NCBI GenBank assembly: GCA_947259685.1
Contig: CAMYNC010000083.1
Coordinates: forward strand, 1 to 16,462
DNA: 16,462 nt
Direction of reading: 5' to 3'
From: an uncultured Desulfuromonadales bacterium
GTDB taxonomy: Bacteria > Desulfobacterota > Desulfuromonadia > Desulfuromonadales > Geopsychrobacteraceae
The position numbers and the translations under genes are program-made. Shown here in pieces: positions 7,310 through 13,697 of this stretch. Position 1 is the stretch's first letter, and each line of letters begins with the position of its first letter. The notes beneath the pieces were generated by a model that had not been told where the DNA came from, searched no databases, and worked only from the letters and a program-made list of their open reading frames with translations.

Positions 7310-8326
7310 TTAAAAAATTGTCCGCAGGCCAAAATGAAAAACCACATCAGGGGAGGTACCGACCATGATGTCTTCACCGATGGCGAGATCGAGACTGGTG
7401 GTTTCTGCCAGCTGCAGGGTCCCACCCATCACCAATTGTATTGAAAGAGAATCTATCTCCTCCAGGTTGCTGTCTTTGTACATGGCGGTGTGACCATCGG
7501 CCTGGATCTTCAGCGCCAACCATTCAAGCGGGGCCCAGCCCAAACCCAGACTGCCGAAGCCCGCCAGGTTACGCCGCTGATCTTCCAGTACCTCGCCGTC
7601 GGTCATGAACAGGGCTCCTAGGGACGCATAGGCGGAAAAACGGCCATTCTCAAGTGGATACTCCCGTTGCCCAGTGAGCGACAGGGCGAGATCGGTACTG
7701 CCGCTGCCGAGCAGTTGGTCGCTGTCACCAGTGGGAAGTTTCAGGCTGACCCGCAAGGCTGCTGATCCGGGTGAAGGGCCAGCTTCACGCAGGAGCTGCC
7801 AGCCGACACTGAGGCGCAAGTCTCCAAAACCATGGGCGTTTCCGGTAAGGTCGACCAGGTCTTTACCGTTTCGCCGGTAGTTATAATCCAAGCGATCCTT
7901 GGGGGCCTGCGGACGGCCCCCATCGGGGAGTCCAAAGAAGTCGTGAAAGTCGTCAATGAAACCGTCGAGAAATCCCCCGGCATGGCTGATATAGGGCAGG
8001 TCGATGCCGAGCTCAAAACGATCGCGCAGACCGTAGCGTAAGCTGAGGTTGGTACGGTAAGTTTCGCCGTCGAGCAGAACCGATTCGCCAGTTGTTGAAG
8101 AAGAGCTAAAGTTGTTGGCCACATCCAGGACCAGACCGGTGGAAAACTGGCCTTTTTCAAGTAAAGCAGCCGGTTCTGGCGTGGGTAATCCATAGATCTG
8201 TATCAGCGGGCTCTGGTTGCGGGTCGCAAATGGAATAAGTTCCACGGCCAGCGCTGGTCGTGGCAGACTGATGATCGTCCAGCTGGAAAGCAGTAGGAAG
8301 ATAAACCATCTCGTTTTTATCGGCAT
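7310..8326 (-). CDS. DUF3187-type outer-membrane beta-barrel protein
   Basis: This 338-residue protein starts with a signal peptide (basic PIKTR, hydrophobic FIFLLLSSWTIISL, cleavage after ALA near residue 27). It continues with RNQSPLIQIYGLP, a segment I associate with the DUF3187 family. The rest alternates hydrophobic and polar residues in the manner of amphipathic beta strands and ends in a terminal phenylalanine (FGLRTIF), the usual outer-membrane assembly signal. No enzymatic motif is visible; the family's function is unknown and it may be a pore or a structural barrel. AAAGGA lies 8 nt before the ATG at 8326. It is the first certain gene of a likely operon with ygiQ and the phospholipase D gene. 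Confidence 0.85.
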   Translation of the reverse strand: MPIKTRWFIFLLLSSWTIISLPRPALAVELIPFATRNQSPLIQIYGLPTPEPAALLEKGQFSTGLVLDVANNFSSSSTTGESVLLDGETYRTNLSLRYGLRDRFELGIDLPYISHAGGFLDGFIDDFHDFFGLPDGGRPQAPKDRLDYNYRRNGKDLVDLTGNAHGFGDLRLSVGWQLLREAGPSPGSAALRVSLKLPTGDSDQLLGSGSTDLALSLTGQREYPLENGRFSAYASLGALFMTDGEVLEDQRRNLAGFGSLGLGWAPLEWLALKIQADGHTAMYKDSNLEEIDSLSIQLVMGGTLQLAETTSLDLAIGEDIMVGTSPDVVFHFGLRTIF

Positions 8327-8341
8327 CAGTGGGTCCTTTAT

Positions 8342-8446
8342 CTATGGCCAGTTCAGCAGTTGCTGCCAGGAACGATCATCGATCGATTGATAATTTTTTT
8401 CATCGACGTGATACCACAGTTTCAGGCTGTTTGTCACGATTTCCAC
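8342..8446 (-). CDS. Candidate small ORF upstream of the DUF3187 gene (34 codons)
   Basis: On the minus strand a GTG at 8446 opens a frame that reads VEIVTNSLKLWYHVDEKN then YQSIDDRSWQQLLNWP, and stops at TAG, 15 nt before the DUF3187 start. The frame is open upstream to a TAA near 8482. The composition (varied, three tryptophans, acidic/basic balance) looks like real protein rather than random intergenic translation, and the spacing to the next gene fits an operon. GAGG lies 4 nt before the GTG but is too close to be ideal. It could be a small protein, a leader peptide or the tail of a decayed gene. I do not recognise it. Confidence 0.35.
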   Translation of the reverse strand: MEIVTNSLKLWYHVDEKNYQSIDDRSWQQLLNWP

Positions 8447-8480
8447 CGCCTCAAGGGGTGGGTTATTGCAGCTTTTTTAT

Positions 8481-8509
8481 TTGACTGTATACCGTTCTAG
8501 ATATTAAAT
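8481..8509 (+). promoter_or_regulatory. Sigma-70-like promoter for the four-helix membrane protein
   Basis: TTGACT (8481-8486, five of six consensus bases) is followed after 17 bp by TTAAAT (8504-8509, four of six). Transcription would start near 8516, leaving a leader of about 47 nt before the ATG at 8563. Confidence 0.5.
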
Positions 8510-8562
8510 AAGAGATTCAGTCTGTGTTTCATTGAATCTTTTTTACCGACAGAGATAAAGAT

Positions 8563-9372
8563 ATGCAGAAAATTGAAGACAAGCGAACCGAAGTCGAAAA
8601 GCCAGCGGCTAAAGAAAAAAAAGCCCGTTCGGCAAAAAGCAGCAAAGCGGTCGGCGTGGCCTCAACTTTTGATGGTCAGGAACTGAAGAATTTTTTCGTC
8701 AACTATCTCACCACCATGCTGGTGATCGAAGGGTTGATCTTCTTTTTCTGTTTCGTCAATCACCTCTCCACCGATAGCGCCAACTTTCCCTGGAAACCTT
8801 ACCTCTTTGCCACCTTTATCACGCCGATTGCCATTACCTTTGTTTTCGGCCTGATCATCCTTACTTTCAATAAATTCTTTTTCCGCGGGGCAGTGGAAGA
8901 ACCGCCAGACGATGAATCCCCCTATGCCGGGGTCAGCTTCAACAAAGGGGATCGCCTCGGCTCGTTCTTTCAGGTCGTACACCGGATGCCGTTCCTGCTC
9001 AGCATGCTGCTGTTGATTGTCGGCACCGCGGTGGCCTACAATCTGGACTCGGTGGTCCTCTATGCCGCCCAGGCCGGAGCGACAACTGCTCAGTACCTGT
9101 TCTTTACCACCATCGGATTGTTGGCGGTTGCCGTCCTCGGCATTGCCACCTGGATGTTGCTCAGCTATCGTTTGCGACAGACCAGAATGACCAGCAGTCA
9201 TCAATACAAGATGCAATTGATGGATCAGTTTGGCATGGTGTTAATGGATGATGGCACCATGCTCGATAAGGATGGGAATGTTGTTTATCAGCAGAATACC
9301 CACAGCCAACTCGATTATGATAGCCCGGAGGAAGCTGTCCAGTTGATCGAAGAGGTCAAAACCGACGACTGA
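8563..9372 (+). CDS. Four-helix membrane protein of unknown function
   Basis: I do not recognise a named family for this 269-residue protein. It has a strongly basic, lysine/alanine-rich N-terminus (about residues 1-40). Two hydrophobic segments follow (about 45-67 and 80-106), then a soluble loop with an acidic stretch (VEEPPDDESPY) and two more segments (about 143-168 and 178-202). A hydrophilic C-terminal tail of about 65 residues contains LMDDGTMLDKDGNVVYQ, a short asparagine/aspartate-glycine beta-hairpin-like motif, and ends in acidic residues. By the positive-inside rule both termini are likely cytoplasmic. The ribosome binding site is weak (AGATAAAG). It is monocistronic, with a promoter candidate upstream and a terminator downstream. 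The basic N-terminus and acidic tail could serve protein or nucleic-acid contacts, but no role can be assigned. Confidence 0.85.
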   Translation: MQKIEDKRTEVEKPAAKEKKARSAKSSKAVGVASTFDGQELKNFFVNYLTTMLVIEGLIFFFCFVNHLSTDSANFPWKPYLFATFITPIAITFVFGLIILTFNKFFFRGAVEEPPDDESPYAGVSFNKGDRLGSFFQVVHRMPFLLSMLLLIVGTAVAYNLDSVVLYAAQAGATTAQYLFFTTIGLLAVAVLGIATWMLLSYRLRQTRMTSSHQYKMQLMDQFGMVLMDDGTMLDKDGNVVYQQNTHSQLDYDSPEEAVQLIEEVKTDD

Positions 9373-9399
9373 ATTGCTTCTATTTTGCTCCTGAGGAAT

Positions 9400-9438
9400 A
9401 AAGAAGGCCGCGAACCTCAAGTGTTCGGGGCCTTCTTT
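9400..9438. terminator. Bidirectional intrinsic terminator
   Basis: AAAGAAGGCC (9400-9409) pairs with GGCCTTCTTT (9429-9438), and CGAAC (9411-9415) pairs with GTTCG (9423-9427). One G-G mismatch separates the two stem sections and the loop is 7 nt. The outer stem supplies a U-rich tail in both directions, so it can end the membrane protein gene (plus) and the MYG1-like gene (minus). Confidence 0.85.
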
Positions 9439-9460
9439 GCGTTTAGTCAGCGATGTTGAA

Positions 9461-10294
9461 TCAAGCGTCAGCAACAGCTGCGGCCGCTAATCTGATGACT
9501 GCTTCCAGGGGAATCAGACTCCTGGTTTTTGCCACGAAACCATTGGCGTGAACGAAACGTACTTCAGGATTGTCGGCTATGGCCCGGAAATCGACAATTT
9601 CAAAATCTTTTAGCCGCAGCATTTCCCAACCAGGCCCGCGGACCGAGGGGGTGATACTCATGACGATGCTATCATCATCGAGATAGCGTAAGAACAGCTC
9701 CATGGAAAGTTTCGGGTTGTCAGCTATGGTGCTGGCGATTGCTTTGAGGTGTTTGACCGGAAGGATTTTGACTTCTTCTTTCAAGCGTGCCAAGCGTGCC
9801 TTTTTCTGTTTCATTAGGGCGAGCAACTCATGCCCCAGATCCTTCATCAGCTTATAAAGCATATCCTCTGGCAGGAGCTGGTGAGCCTGAGAGAAGCGGG
9901 CCAGGATATAGCCTTCGATCGGTGATGAGGCGGCGAACAGGACACTCGTGTCGACACCCAGGGGTTCGGCCGTTTTGTACGTACAACGCACACCCAACAT
10001 GCTCATGTGGCAATACCAGCCGAACATCAGCCTGGCATCTGTATGGTAACCAAGGTGTTTCATTACCAAGTGAAAAGCACAGGGCAAACTGTGGTCGTGG
10101 TGGTGGTCGAAATTATGTTTTTCGGGATCATACTCCATCCCGACATCGACGATATAGGTGTTCGGATCGTCCAAGTCTTGCCTGGTCGGTTCTTGACGGT
10201 AGACTTCAGCAGTGCCGAGAGTTTCCAGCAGGATGCTGACGGCGAGAAAATCATCCCGGTGGGCGGTTCCGGGATGAGCGATAATTCGGTACAT
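9461..10294 (-). CDS. MYG1-like (UPF0160) metal-dependent hydrolase
   Basis: This 277-residue protein shows the signature motifs of the MYG1/UPF0160 family, related to DHH phosphoesterases. These are HPGTAHRDDFLA (H7, H12, D14, D15), YIVDVGMEYDP (D50 in VDVG) and NFDHHHDH (D63, H64-H66). Together they form a two-metal site. Eukaryotic MYG1 is described as a 3'-5' RNA exonuclease of nucleus and mitochondria; bacterial members are poorly studied. The protein is somewhat shorter than typical eukaryotic members. The segment around 160-180 (KQKKARLARLKEE) is highly charged and probably helical. The ATG at 10294 follows AAGGGG with about 9 nt spacing. It has no co-directional partner: the next minus-strand gene upstream ends 342 bp away. 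A role in nucleic-acid or nucleotide turnover is an inference from family. Confidence 0.82.
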   Translation of the reverse strand: MYRIIAHPGTAHRDDFLAVSILLETLGTAEVYRQEPTRQDLDDPNTYIVDVGMEYDPEKHNFDHHHDHSLPCAFHLVMKHLGYHTDARLMFGWYCHMSMLGVRCTYKTAEPLGVDTSVLFAASSPIEGYILARFSQAHQLLPEDMLYKLMKDLGHELLALMKQKKARLARLKEEVKILPVKHLKAIASTIADNPKLSMELFLRYLDDDSIVMSITPSVRGPGWEMLRLKDFEIVDFRAIADNPEVRFVHANGFVAKTRSLIPLEAVIRLAAAAVADA

Positions 10295-10636
10295 AAGCTA
10301 TCCCCTTGTAACTGAATGCGATGTGGGCAGCTTAAAAGCCTGACCTGACCATGATTTTCATACTGTAGGCTGTTGGTTATTTGCTAAAGCATAGCAGCTG
10401 CAGCGGAGAAGAACATCTCCTGGACTATTTCGGTTGCATTTCTGTCAAATCGACCCAATAAGCTTTCGACATGGATTCCTGGTGCAGCTTCGGGCTGTGA
10501 GCCCGATTTTTTCTGCCGACTTCCAGCGGTGCTTCAGGAGCGACCCTGTTGCCGCCCCTGGTTTGTATCTCTATCTGTTGTTGGCGTCAGAACAGAAAAG
10601 ACATGGTGATGCTGTGCGAAGGCCCTCTGCTGCGGA
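10295..10636. other. Gene-free interval with orphan terminator
   Basis: These 342 bp lie between the MYG1-like gene and the polytopic membrane protein gene, both on the minus strand. I see no convincing protein. The one longer frame (plus strand from 10434) runs through the terminator hairpin and resembles no family. The clear element is a plus-strand intrinsic terminator at 10490-10512. A small hairpin GGAGA/TCTCC (10405-10420) precedes it. The promoter of the MYG1-like gene should lie in the 10300-10400 part, but I cannot point to a strong one. Confidence 0.5.
10490..10512 (+). terminator. Plus-strand intrinsic terminator without an upstream gene
   Basis: TCGGGCT (10490-10496), loop GTG, AGCCCGA (10500-10506) and then six T form a compact seven-pair hairpin with a U tract on the plus strand only. 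The last plus-strand gene ends at 9372 and has its own terminator, so this site must serve another transcript or be fortuitous. Confidence 0.6.
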
Positions 10637-12004
10637 TTAAATTTCCCAGCCGCGCAATTGGTGACGCAGCTGCTGAACTTTTTCGCGCAGCTGACCAGTG
10701 TTCCGCTCCAACAATGACGCAAAAATGATGATTGCGACACCGAGCACCATCAGACTGCCCCAGTTGAGCAGCGAGTAGGCATTGACCATTACTTTTAAAT
10801 GATAGCCGATTCCCAACAGGGTTCCGGCCATGCCACTGAAGAAAGCGAGCTTCTGTTCGACCAGGTAGCCGTAACTCAGGACACTGATGCAAATCAGCAG
10901 GCAAAGGAATGAGGTCAGCAGTGAGGGAATGATCAACAGGTTGGCAACTGCACCAAAGATCGCAAGGATGACAGCCGAACGCTGGTAGTTGCCGCCACCG
11001 CAGATCGCATTTTTGGAAAGCAGCTGCAGTAGGCCGCTGATCGGCAGGGTGCTCAGCGGGATGAGCCAGTGGTCGGCGAAAGACCAGGAGCTGGCGATCA
11101 GAATGACCAGGTTCAGCCAGGCGAGGCTCGCCATGATTGCTCCTGCAGTCTGCATGATCTGCTGCCAGAATCGGCTGCCCGTCAAGTGTGGCAGAATCAC
11201 AAAGCTAAGCAGCGCCAGGCCGGTCAGAATTGCCGAGATGATCGCTTGGCTCGGTGAGTAGAAGTAACAGGTGCGGCCGACCAGAATCAGTGCCGGAAGC
11301 CAGAGAATGCCCCGTGACAGGCGACCTTCAAAGGTGTTGAGGGTTGCCTCCTGGCGGAAATAGCGTAGTTCGATAAGGATTAGCGCGGCGATCAGTAGAA
11401 CGAACACCCCGGCGATCAGGTTCGGTTGTCGGGTCGGCAGTAGCAGCGCCAAGTTACCCAGGATAAAGGCCGTGGAAAAGATTCTGGCCCGATTGTGGCC
11501 GAGGGTCATGAATGACAGATGGCAGATCGGGCTCAGGAACACCAGGCCGCCCAGTGCTGTCAGTAGCGCCATGGTCGGGCTGCTGGCGATCCAGGTCGCA
11601 TAGCCGGGAAGTTTAGCCAATGGCCCATCCCAGGAAAAGACCGAAAAGAGCAGCGCACCCAGTACCGCAAAGTTGATCGGTGTCACCGCCAGAGTCAAAC
11701 CCAGCAGGGTGCGCGCCCCTTTGCTCTCTTTGAGCCGTAAACCACAGAACAAGCCGCCCAACGAGAGGACGACAGTAAAACCGAGCAGCAGCAAAAAGCG
11801 TTGCAGGTCGTTGCCTGGGGCCCAGTGCCTGAACAGAAAACTTGAGGCTGAGGCCATGATGATTGCCGCGCCGATGCCGCGCAGAAGCCGAGAAAAAAGT
11901 TTACTGTCGTTGAAGCTGAAAACCGATTTTTTCGTTTCGGGTGTAGGTTTTTTCTGCTCAGGTTCTTCGACAATGATGAAATCGGGATAGCTCTGATCGC
12001 TCAT
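10637..12004 (-). CDS. Polytopic membrane protein of unknown function, partner of the PspA-like gene
   Basis: This 455-residue protein has a short soluble N-terminus (about 1-38, with an EEPEQKKPTPETKK linker) and then 12-14 hydrophobic segments up to about residue 433. A basic tail ending in REKVQQLRHQLRGWEI could be a short amphipathic or coiled helix. I see no transporter or enzyme motif and do not recognise the family; it recalls the broad group of DUF2157-like predicted membrane proteins, but that is not a firm assignment. AGGAG lies 7 nt before the ATG at 12004. It starts 27 nt after the PspA-like gene and almost certainly shares its transcript, which points to a membrane-stress or membrane-remodelling role. 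No terminator is evident after its stop. Confidence 0.85.
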   Translation of the reverse strand: MSDQSYPDFIIVEEPEQKKPTPETKKSVFSFNDSKLFSRLLRGIGAAIIMASASSFLFRHWAPGNDLQRFLLLLGFTVVLSLGGLFCGLRLKESKGARTLLGLTLAVTPINFAVLGALLFSVFSWDGPLAKLPGYATWIASSPTMALLTALGGLVFLSPICHLSFMTLGHNRARIFSTAFILGNLALLLPTRQPNLIAGVFVLLIAALILIELRYFRQEATLNTFEGRLSRGILWLPALILVGRTCYFYSPSQAIISAILTGLALLSFVILPHLTGSRFWQQIMQTAGAIMASLAWLNLVILIASSWSFADHWLIPLSTLPISGLLQLLSKNAICGGGNYQRSAVILAIFGAVANLLIIPSLLTSFLCLLICISVLSYGYLVEQKLAFFSGMAGTLLGIGYHLKVMVNAYSLLNWGSLMVLGVAIIIFASLLERNTGQLREKVQQLRHQLRGWEI

Positions 12005-12031
12005 AACCTCACTCCTGTTCCTGGTGTATTT

Positions 12032-12673
12032 CTATTGCTGGTCGGTCAGCTGTTTAAGTTCTTCGCGCAATTCCGCATCGTCCTCTTCGACGGCGAATGA
12101 CTCCTCTAGCGGGTCGCAATCGATGCCACATTCGCCGGTCAGTTCTTTTTCGGTGACCTGCACTTCCCAGCGATCGAAAATTTCATCCAGCTCGCTACTG
12201 GTATTGAGGCAACTGTTTTGCATGTTGGTGAGTGCTTCGGCCCGGGATTGCCGGGTGCGCATCAGGTTGCGCTTTTCGGTCAACTCGCTGAGCTTTTCTT
12301 CCATGCTGCGGACATCTTTAATCAGCTGCGACTCGACCTGGTTATGTTCGCTGACCCGTTGTTTAAGATGCTTTGCTTGCTGTTCGCAACCTTTGGCGCG
12401 GCGCAGGCACTCCACGGCCCGCTGTTCATCGGCTTTAGCGCATTGAACTGCGCGCTCACGCCAGCGATTGACCGCCAGTTCCTCGTCCTGATAGCGCTGG
12501 CGAAGCTTTTTCCCATCCTGCTGCACCCGCCCCAGCTGAACCTTTGCTCGTGCTACCGCTTCGCGCGATTCACGCAGGGTACTGTTGATCAGGGCCTCCT
12601 GATTTTCGATCTGGCTGACCGCCCAGTCGACTCGAGAAAAAATTCCACTGGTCCAGCGTTTGATTACTTTCAT
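12032..12673 (-). CDS. pspA: PspA/IM30-like coiled-coil protein
   Basis: This 213-residue protein has the PspA/IM30 layout. A short amphipathic start contains GIFSRVDWAVSQIENQEALI (residues 10-29; compare GIFSR in PspA), and residues 30-150 are a long, charged heptad-type coiled coil. An acidic C-terminal tail (about 165-213) follows. PspA/IM30/Vipp1 proteins are ESCRT-III relatives that bind stressed inner membrane, oligomerise and limit proton leakage. The tail contains two cysteines (ECGIDCD) and is richer in acid than classical PspA, and pspB/pspC are absent, so this is a divergent member. AAAGGAG lies 7 nt before the ATG. A near-consensus sigma-54 promoter sits about 30 nt upstream of the leader, in line with PspF/sigma-54 control in enterobacteria. 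The next gene encodes a polytopic membrane protein. Confidence 0.8.
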   Translation of the reverse strand: MKVIKRWTSGIFSRVDWAVSQIENQEALINSTLRESREAVARAKVQLGRVQQDGKKLRQRYQDEELAVNRWRERAVQCAKADEQRAVECLRRAKGCEQQAKHLKQRVSEHNQVESQLIKDVRSMEEKLSELTEKRNLMRTRQSRAEALTNMQNSCLNTSSELDEIFDRWEVQVTEKELTGECGIDCDPLEESFAVEEDDAELREELKQLTDQQ

Positions 12674-12714
12674 TGTTTGTCTCCTTTGTTTGGTTTGTGG
12701 TTTCTGAAAATAAT

Positions 12715-12731
12715 CGCAACCGCCGTGCCAG
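12715..12731 (-). promoter_or_regulatory. Sigma-54 promoter of the pspA-like gene
   Basis: The minus strand reads CTGGCACGGCGGTTGCG, matching YTGGCACGrNNNTTGCW at every position except the last. The invariant GG (12729-12728) and GC (12717-12716) are separated by exactly 10 nt. Transcription should start near 12704, giving a leader of about 30 nt ahead of the ATG at 12673. It needs an AAA+ enhancer-binding protein, which is not encoded in this window. Confidence 0.8.
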
Positions 12732-12837
12732 ATTGATGTCCGTTGTTAAGTAGCTGAAAATAAAAAAGATATGGAAGTTATTTGCTGTGGAAATGGATTG
12801 GTTTTAGGGCCTGTGAGTACATAATATGGATGACGTC

Positions 12838-12854
12838 CATGCATTCAATGCATG
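12838..12854. promoter_or_regulatory. 17-bp inverted repeat, candidate enhancer-binding site
   Basis: CATGCATT-C-AATGCATG is a perfect palindrome with 8-bp arms and a single central base. Its centre lies about 142 bp upstream of the predicted sigma-54 start site, within the usual distance for an upstream activating sequence. A second, shorter repeat (ATGGA at 12826-12830, TCCAT at 12836-12840) abuts it. It could instead be an operator for pcm, whose start is at 12981. Confidence 0.45.
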
Positions 12855-12946
12855 CCCTTAGGATCCTCGTAGATTATGAGAAAAGCAGCAGGCTCTATTC
12901 TGATGCGACTGAATAGTCTGAACGCTGCCAGCTACAGAAAGGGGGG

Positions 12947-12952
12947 TATAAT
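12947..12952 (+). promoter_or_regulatory. Possible -10 element for pcm
   Basis: A perfect TATAAT lies 29 nt before the pcm start. There is no good -35 hexamer at 16-18 bp and no TG extension, so this is only a candidate. Confidence 0.3.
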
Positions 12953-12968
12953 TGCAGACAGAAACAGC

Positions 12969-12974
12969 AAGGAG
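12969..12974 (+). promoter_or_regulatory. Shine-Dalgarno site fixing the pcm start
   Basis: AAGGAG lies 6 nt before the ATG at 12981, and a signal peptide begins exactly there. This decides against the longer frame starting at 12876. Confidence 0.8.
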
Positions 12975-12980
12975 TCAGCC

Positions 12981-13697
12981 ATGCATGGAAGACGAGCGTT
13001 ATTTTGTGCAACTCTGGCGGTTCTGCTATGCCACTGGCCGCTGCTTGTTACCACAGCTGCAACTGCTGATCGAGCCGCCGAGCGTCTGGCCATGGTTCGC
13101 GAGCAGATAGTTGCGCGTGACATAAGCGATCCAACCACCCTGGCTGCATTGCGGCAGGTTCCAAGGCATCTGTTCGTGCCGGCTGACCGAGCCGAAAATG
13201 CCTATCGTGATGGCCCGTTACCGATCGGTCATGGGCAGACCATCTCCCAGCCCTTTATCGTTGCTGCCATGACAGAAGTTATCAGGCCCGGGCCGCAGAA
13301 AAAAATTCTCGAGATAGGCACCGGTTCCGGATATCAGGCGGCGGTGTTGGCGGCGACCGGCGCTGAGGTGTATTCCATCGAGTTGATTCCGGAGCTGGCC
13401 AGTTCCAGCCGTGAAAATCTGCTTCGAGCGGGATATTCTCGAGTCAACTTACGGGCTGCGGATGGCTATCACGGCTGGCCGGAGGCTGCTCCCTTCGATG
13501 CGATTGTGGTTACTGCTGCGACCGATTTCGTTCCGCCACCGCTGATCGATCAGTTGGCCGATGGTGGTCGGATGGTGATTCCCGTCGGCTCGCCATTTTT
13601 TACCCAGTCGCTGCTTTTGCTTGAAAAGCAGGGCGAGAAGGTTCTCACCACCAACCTGATGCCGGTTCGCTTCGTTCCCTTCCGGAGAGCTAAATGA
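12981..13697 (+). CDS. pcm: Exported protein-L-isoaspartate O-methyltransferase
   Basis: This 238-residue protein repairs isoaspartyl residues in damaged proteins by methylating them with S-adenosylmethionine. The family blocks are all present: MVREQIVARDISDP (38-51), VPRHLFVP (60-67), PLPIGHGQTISQPFIVAAM (79-97), SAM motif I ILEIGTGSGYQAAVLA (109-124), YSIE (131-134) and PVRFVPF near the end. Unlike the cytosolic E. coli enzyme it begins with a signal peptide: basic HGRR, hydrophobic core LFCATLAVLLCHWPLLV, likely cleavage after ATA near residue 29. The protein is therefore probably periplasmic, which raises the question of its SAM supply. The stop overlaps the next start by 4 bp (ATGA), coupling its translation to the membrane protein that follows. 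Confidence 0.92.
   Translation: MHGRRALFCATLAVLLCHWPLLVTTAATADRAAERLAMVREQIVARDISDPTTLAALRQVPRHLFVPADRAENAYRDGPLPIGHGQTISQPFIVAAMTEVIRPGPQKKILEIGTGSGYQAAVLAATGAEVYSIELIPELASSSRENLLRAGYSRVNLRAADGYHGWPEAAPFDAIVVTAATDFVPPPLIDQLADGGRMVIPVGSPFFTQSLLLLEKQGEKVLTTNLMPVRFVPFRRAK

Larger units (their letters stand above)
12674..12980. other. Divergent control region between pspA-like and pcm
   Basis: This 307-bp region carries a sigma-54 promoter facing the pspA-like gene, a 17-bp perfect inverted repeat and a TATAAT plus Shine-Dalgarno facing pcm. No protein or RNA gene is evident. An in-frame extension of pcm back to 12876 exists but its residues resemble neither the family nor a signal peptide. Confidence 0.6.

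Noticed and set aside
8453..8470. Possible sigma-54 site (GG-N10-GC around GGGGTGGGTTATTGCA) ahead of the four-helix membrane protein
   Set aside because: The -12 half matches but the -24 half lacks TGGCAC apart from the GG. A better sigma-70-like promoter lies just downstream.
8662..9216. A 184-codon minus-strand frame opposite the four-helix membrane protein
   Set aside because: It is a shadow of a gene with clear membrane segments, a promoter and a terminator, and its composition is typical of antisense translation.
9783..9800. Tandem 9-bp repeat AAGCGTGCC inside the MYG1-like gene
   Set aside because: Two in-frame copies encode ARL-ARL in a charged helix. There are too few copies for phase variation and the frame is unaffected by its length.
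10434..10640. A 68-codon plus-strand frame in the gap before the polytopic membrane gene
   Set aside because: It runs straight through the intrinsic terminator hairpin, has no ribosome binding site and resembles nothing.
12218..12736. A 172-codon plus-strand frame opposite the pspA-like gene
   Set aside because: It lies antisense to a well-supported coiled-coil gene and runs through its promoter. Its residues match no family and it has no ribosome binding site.
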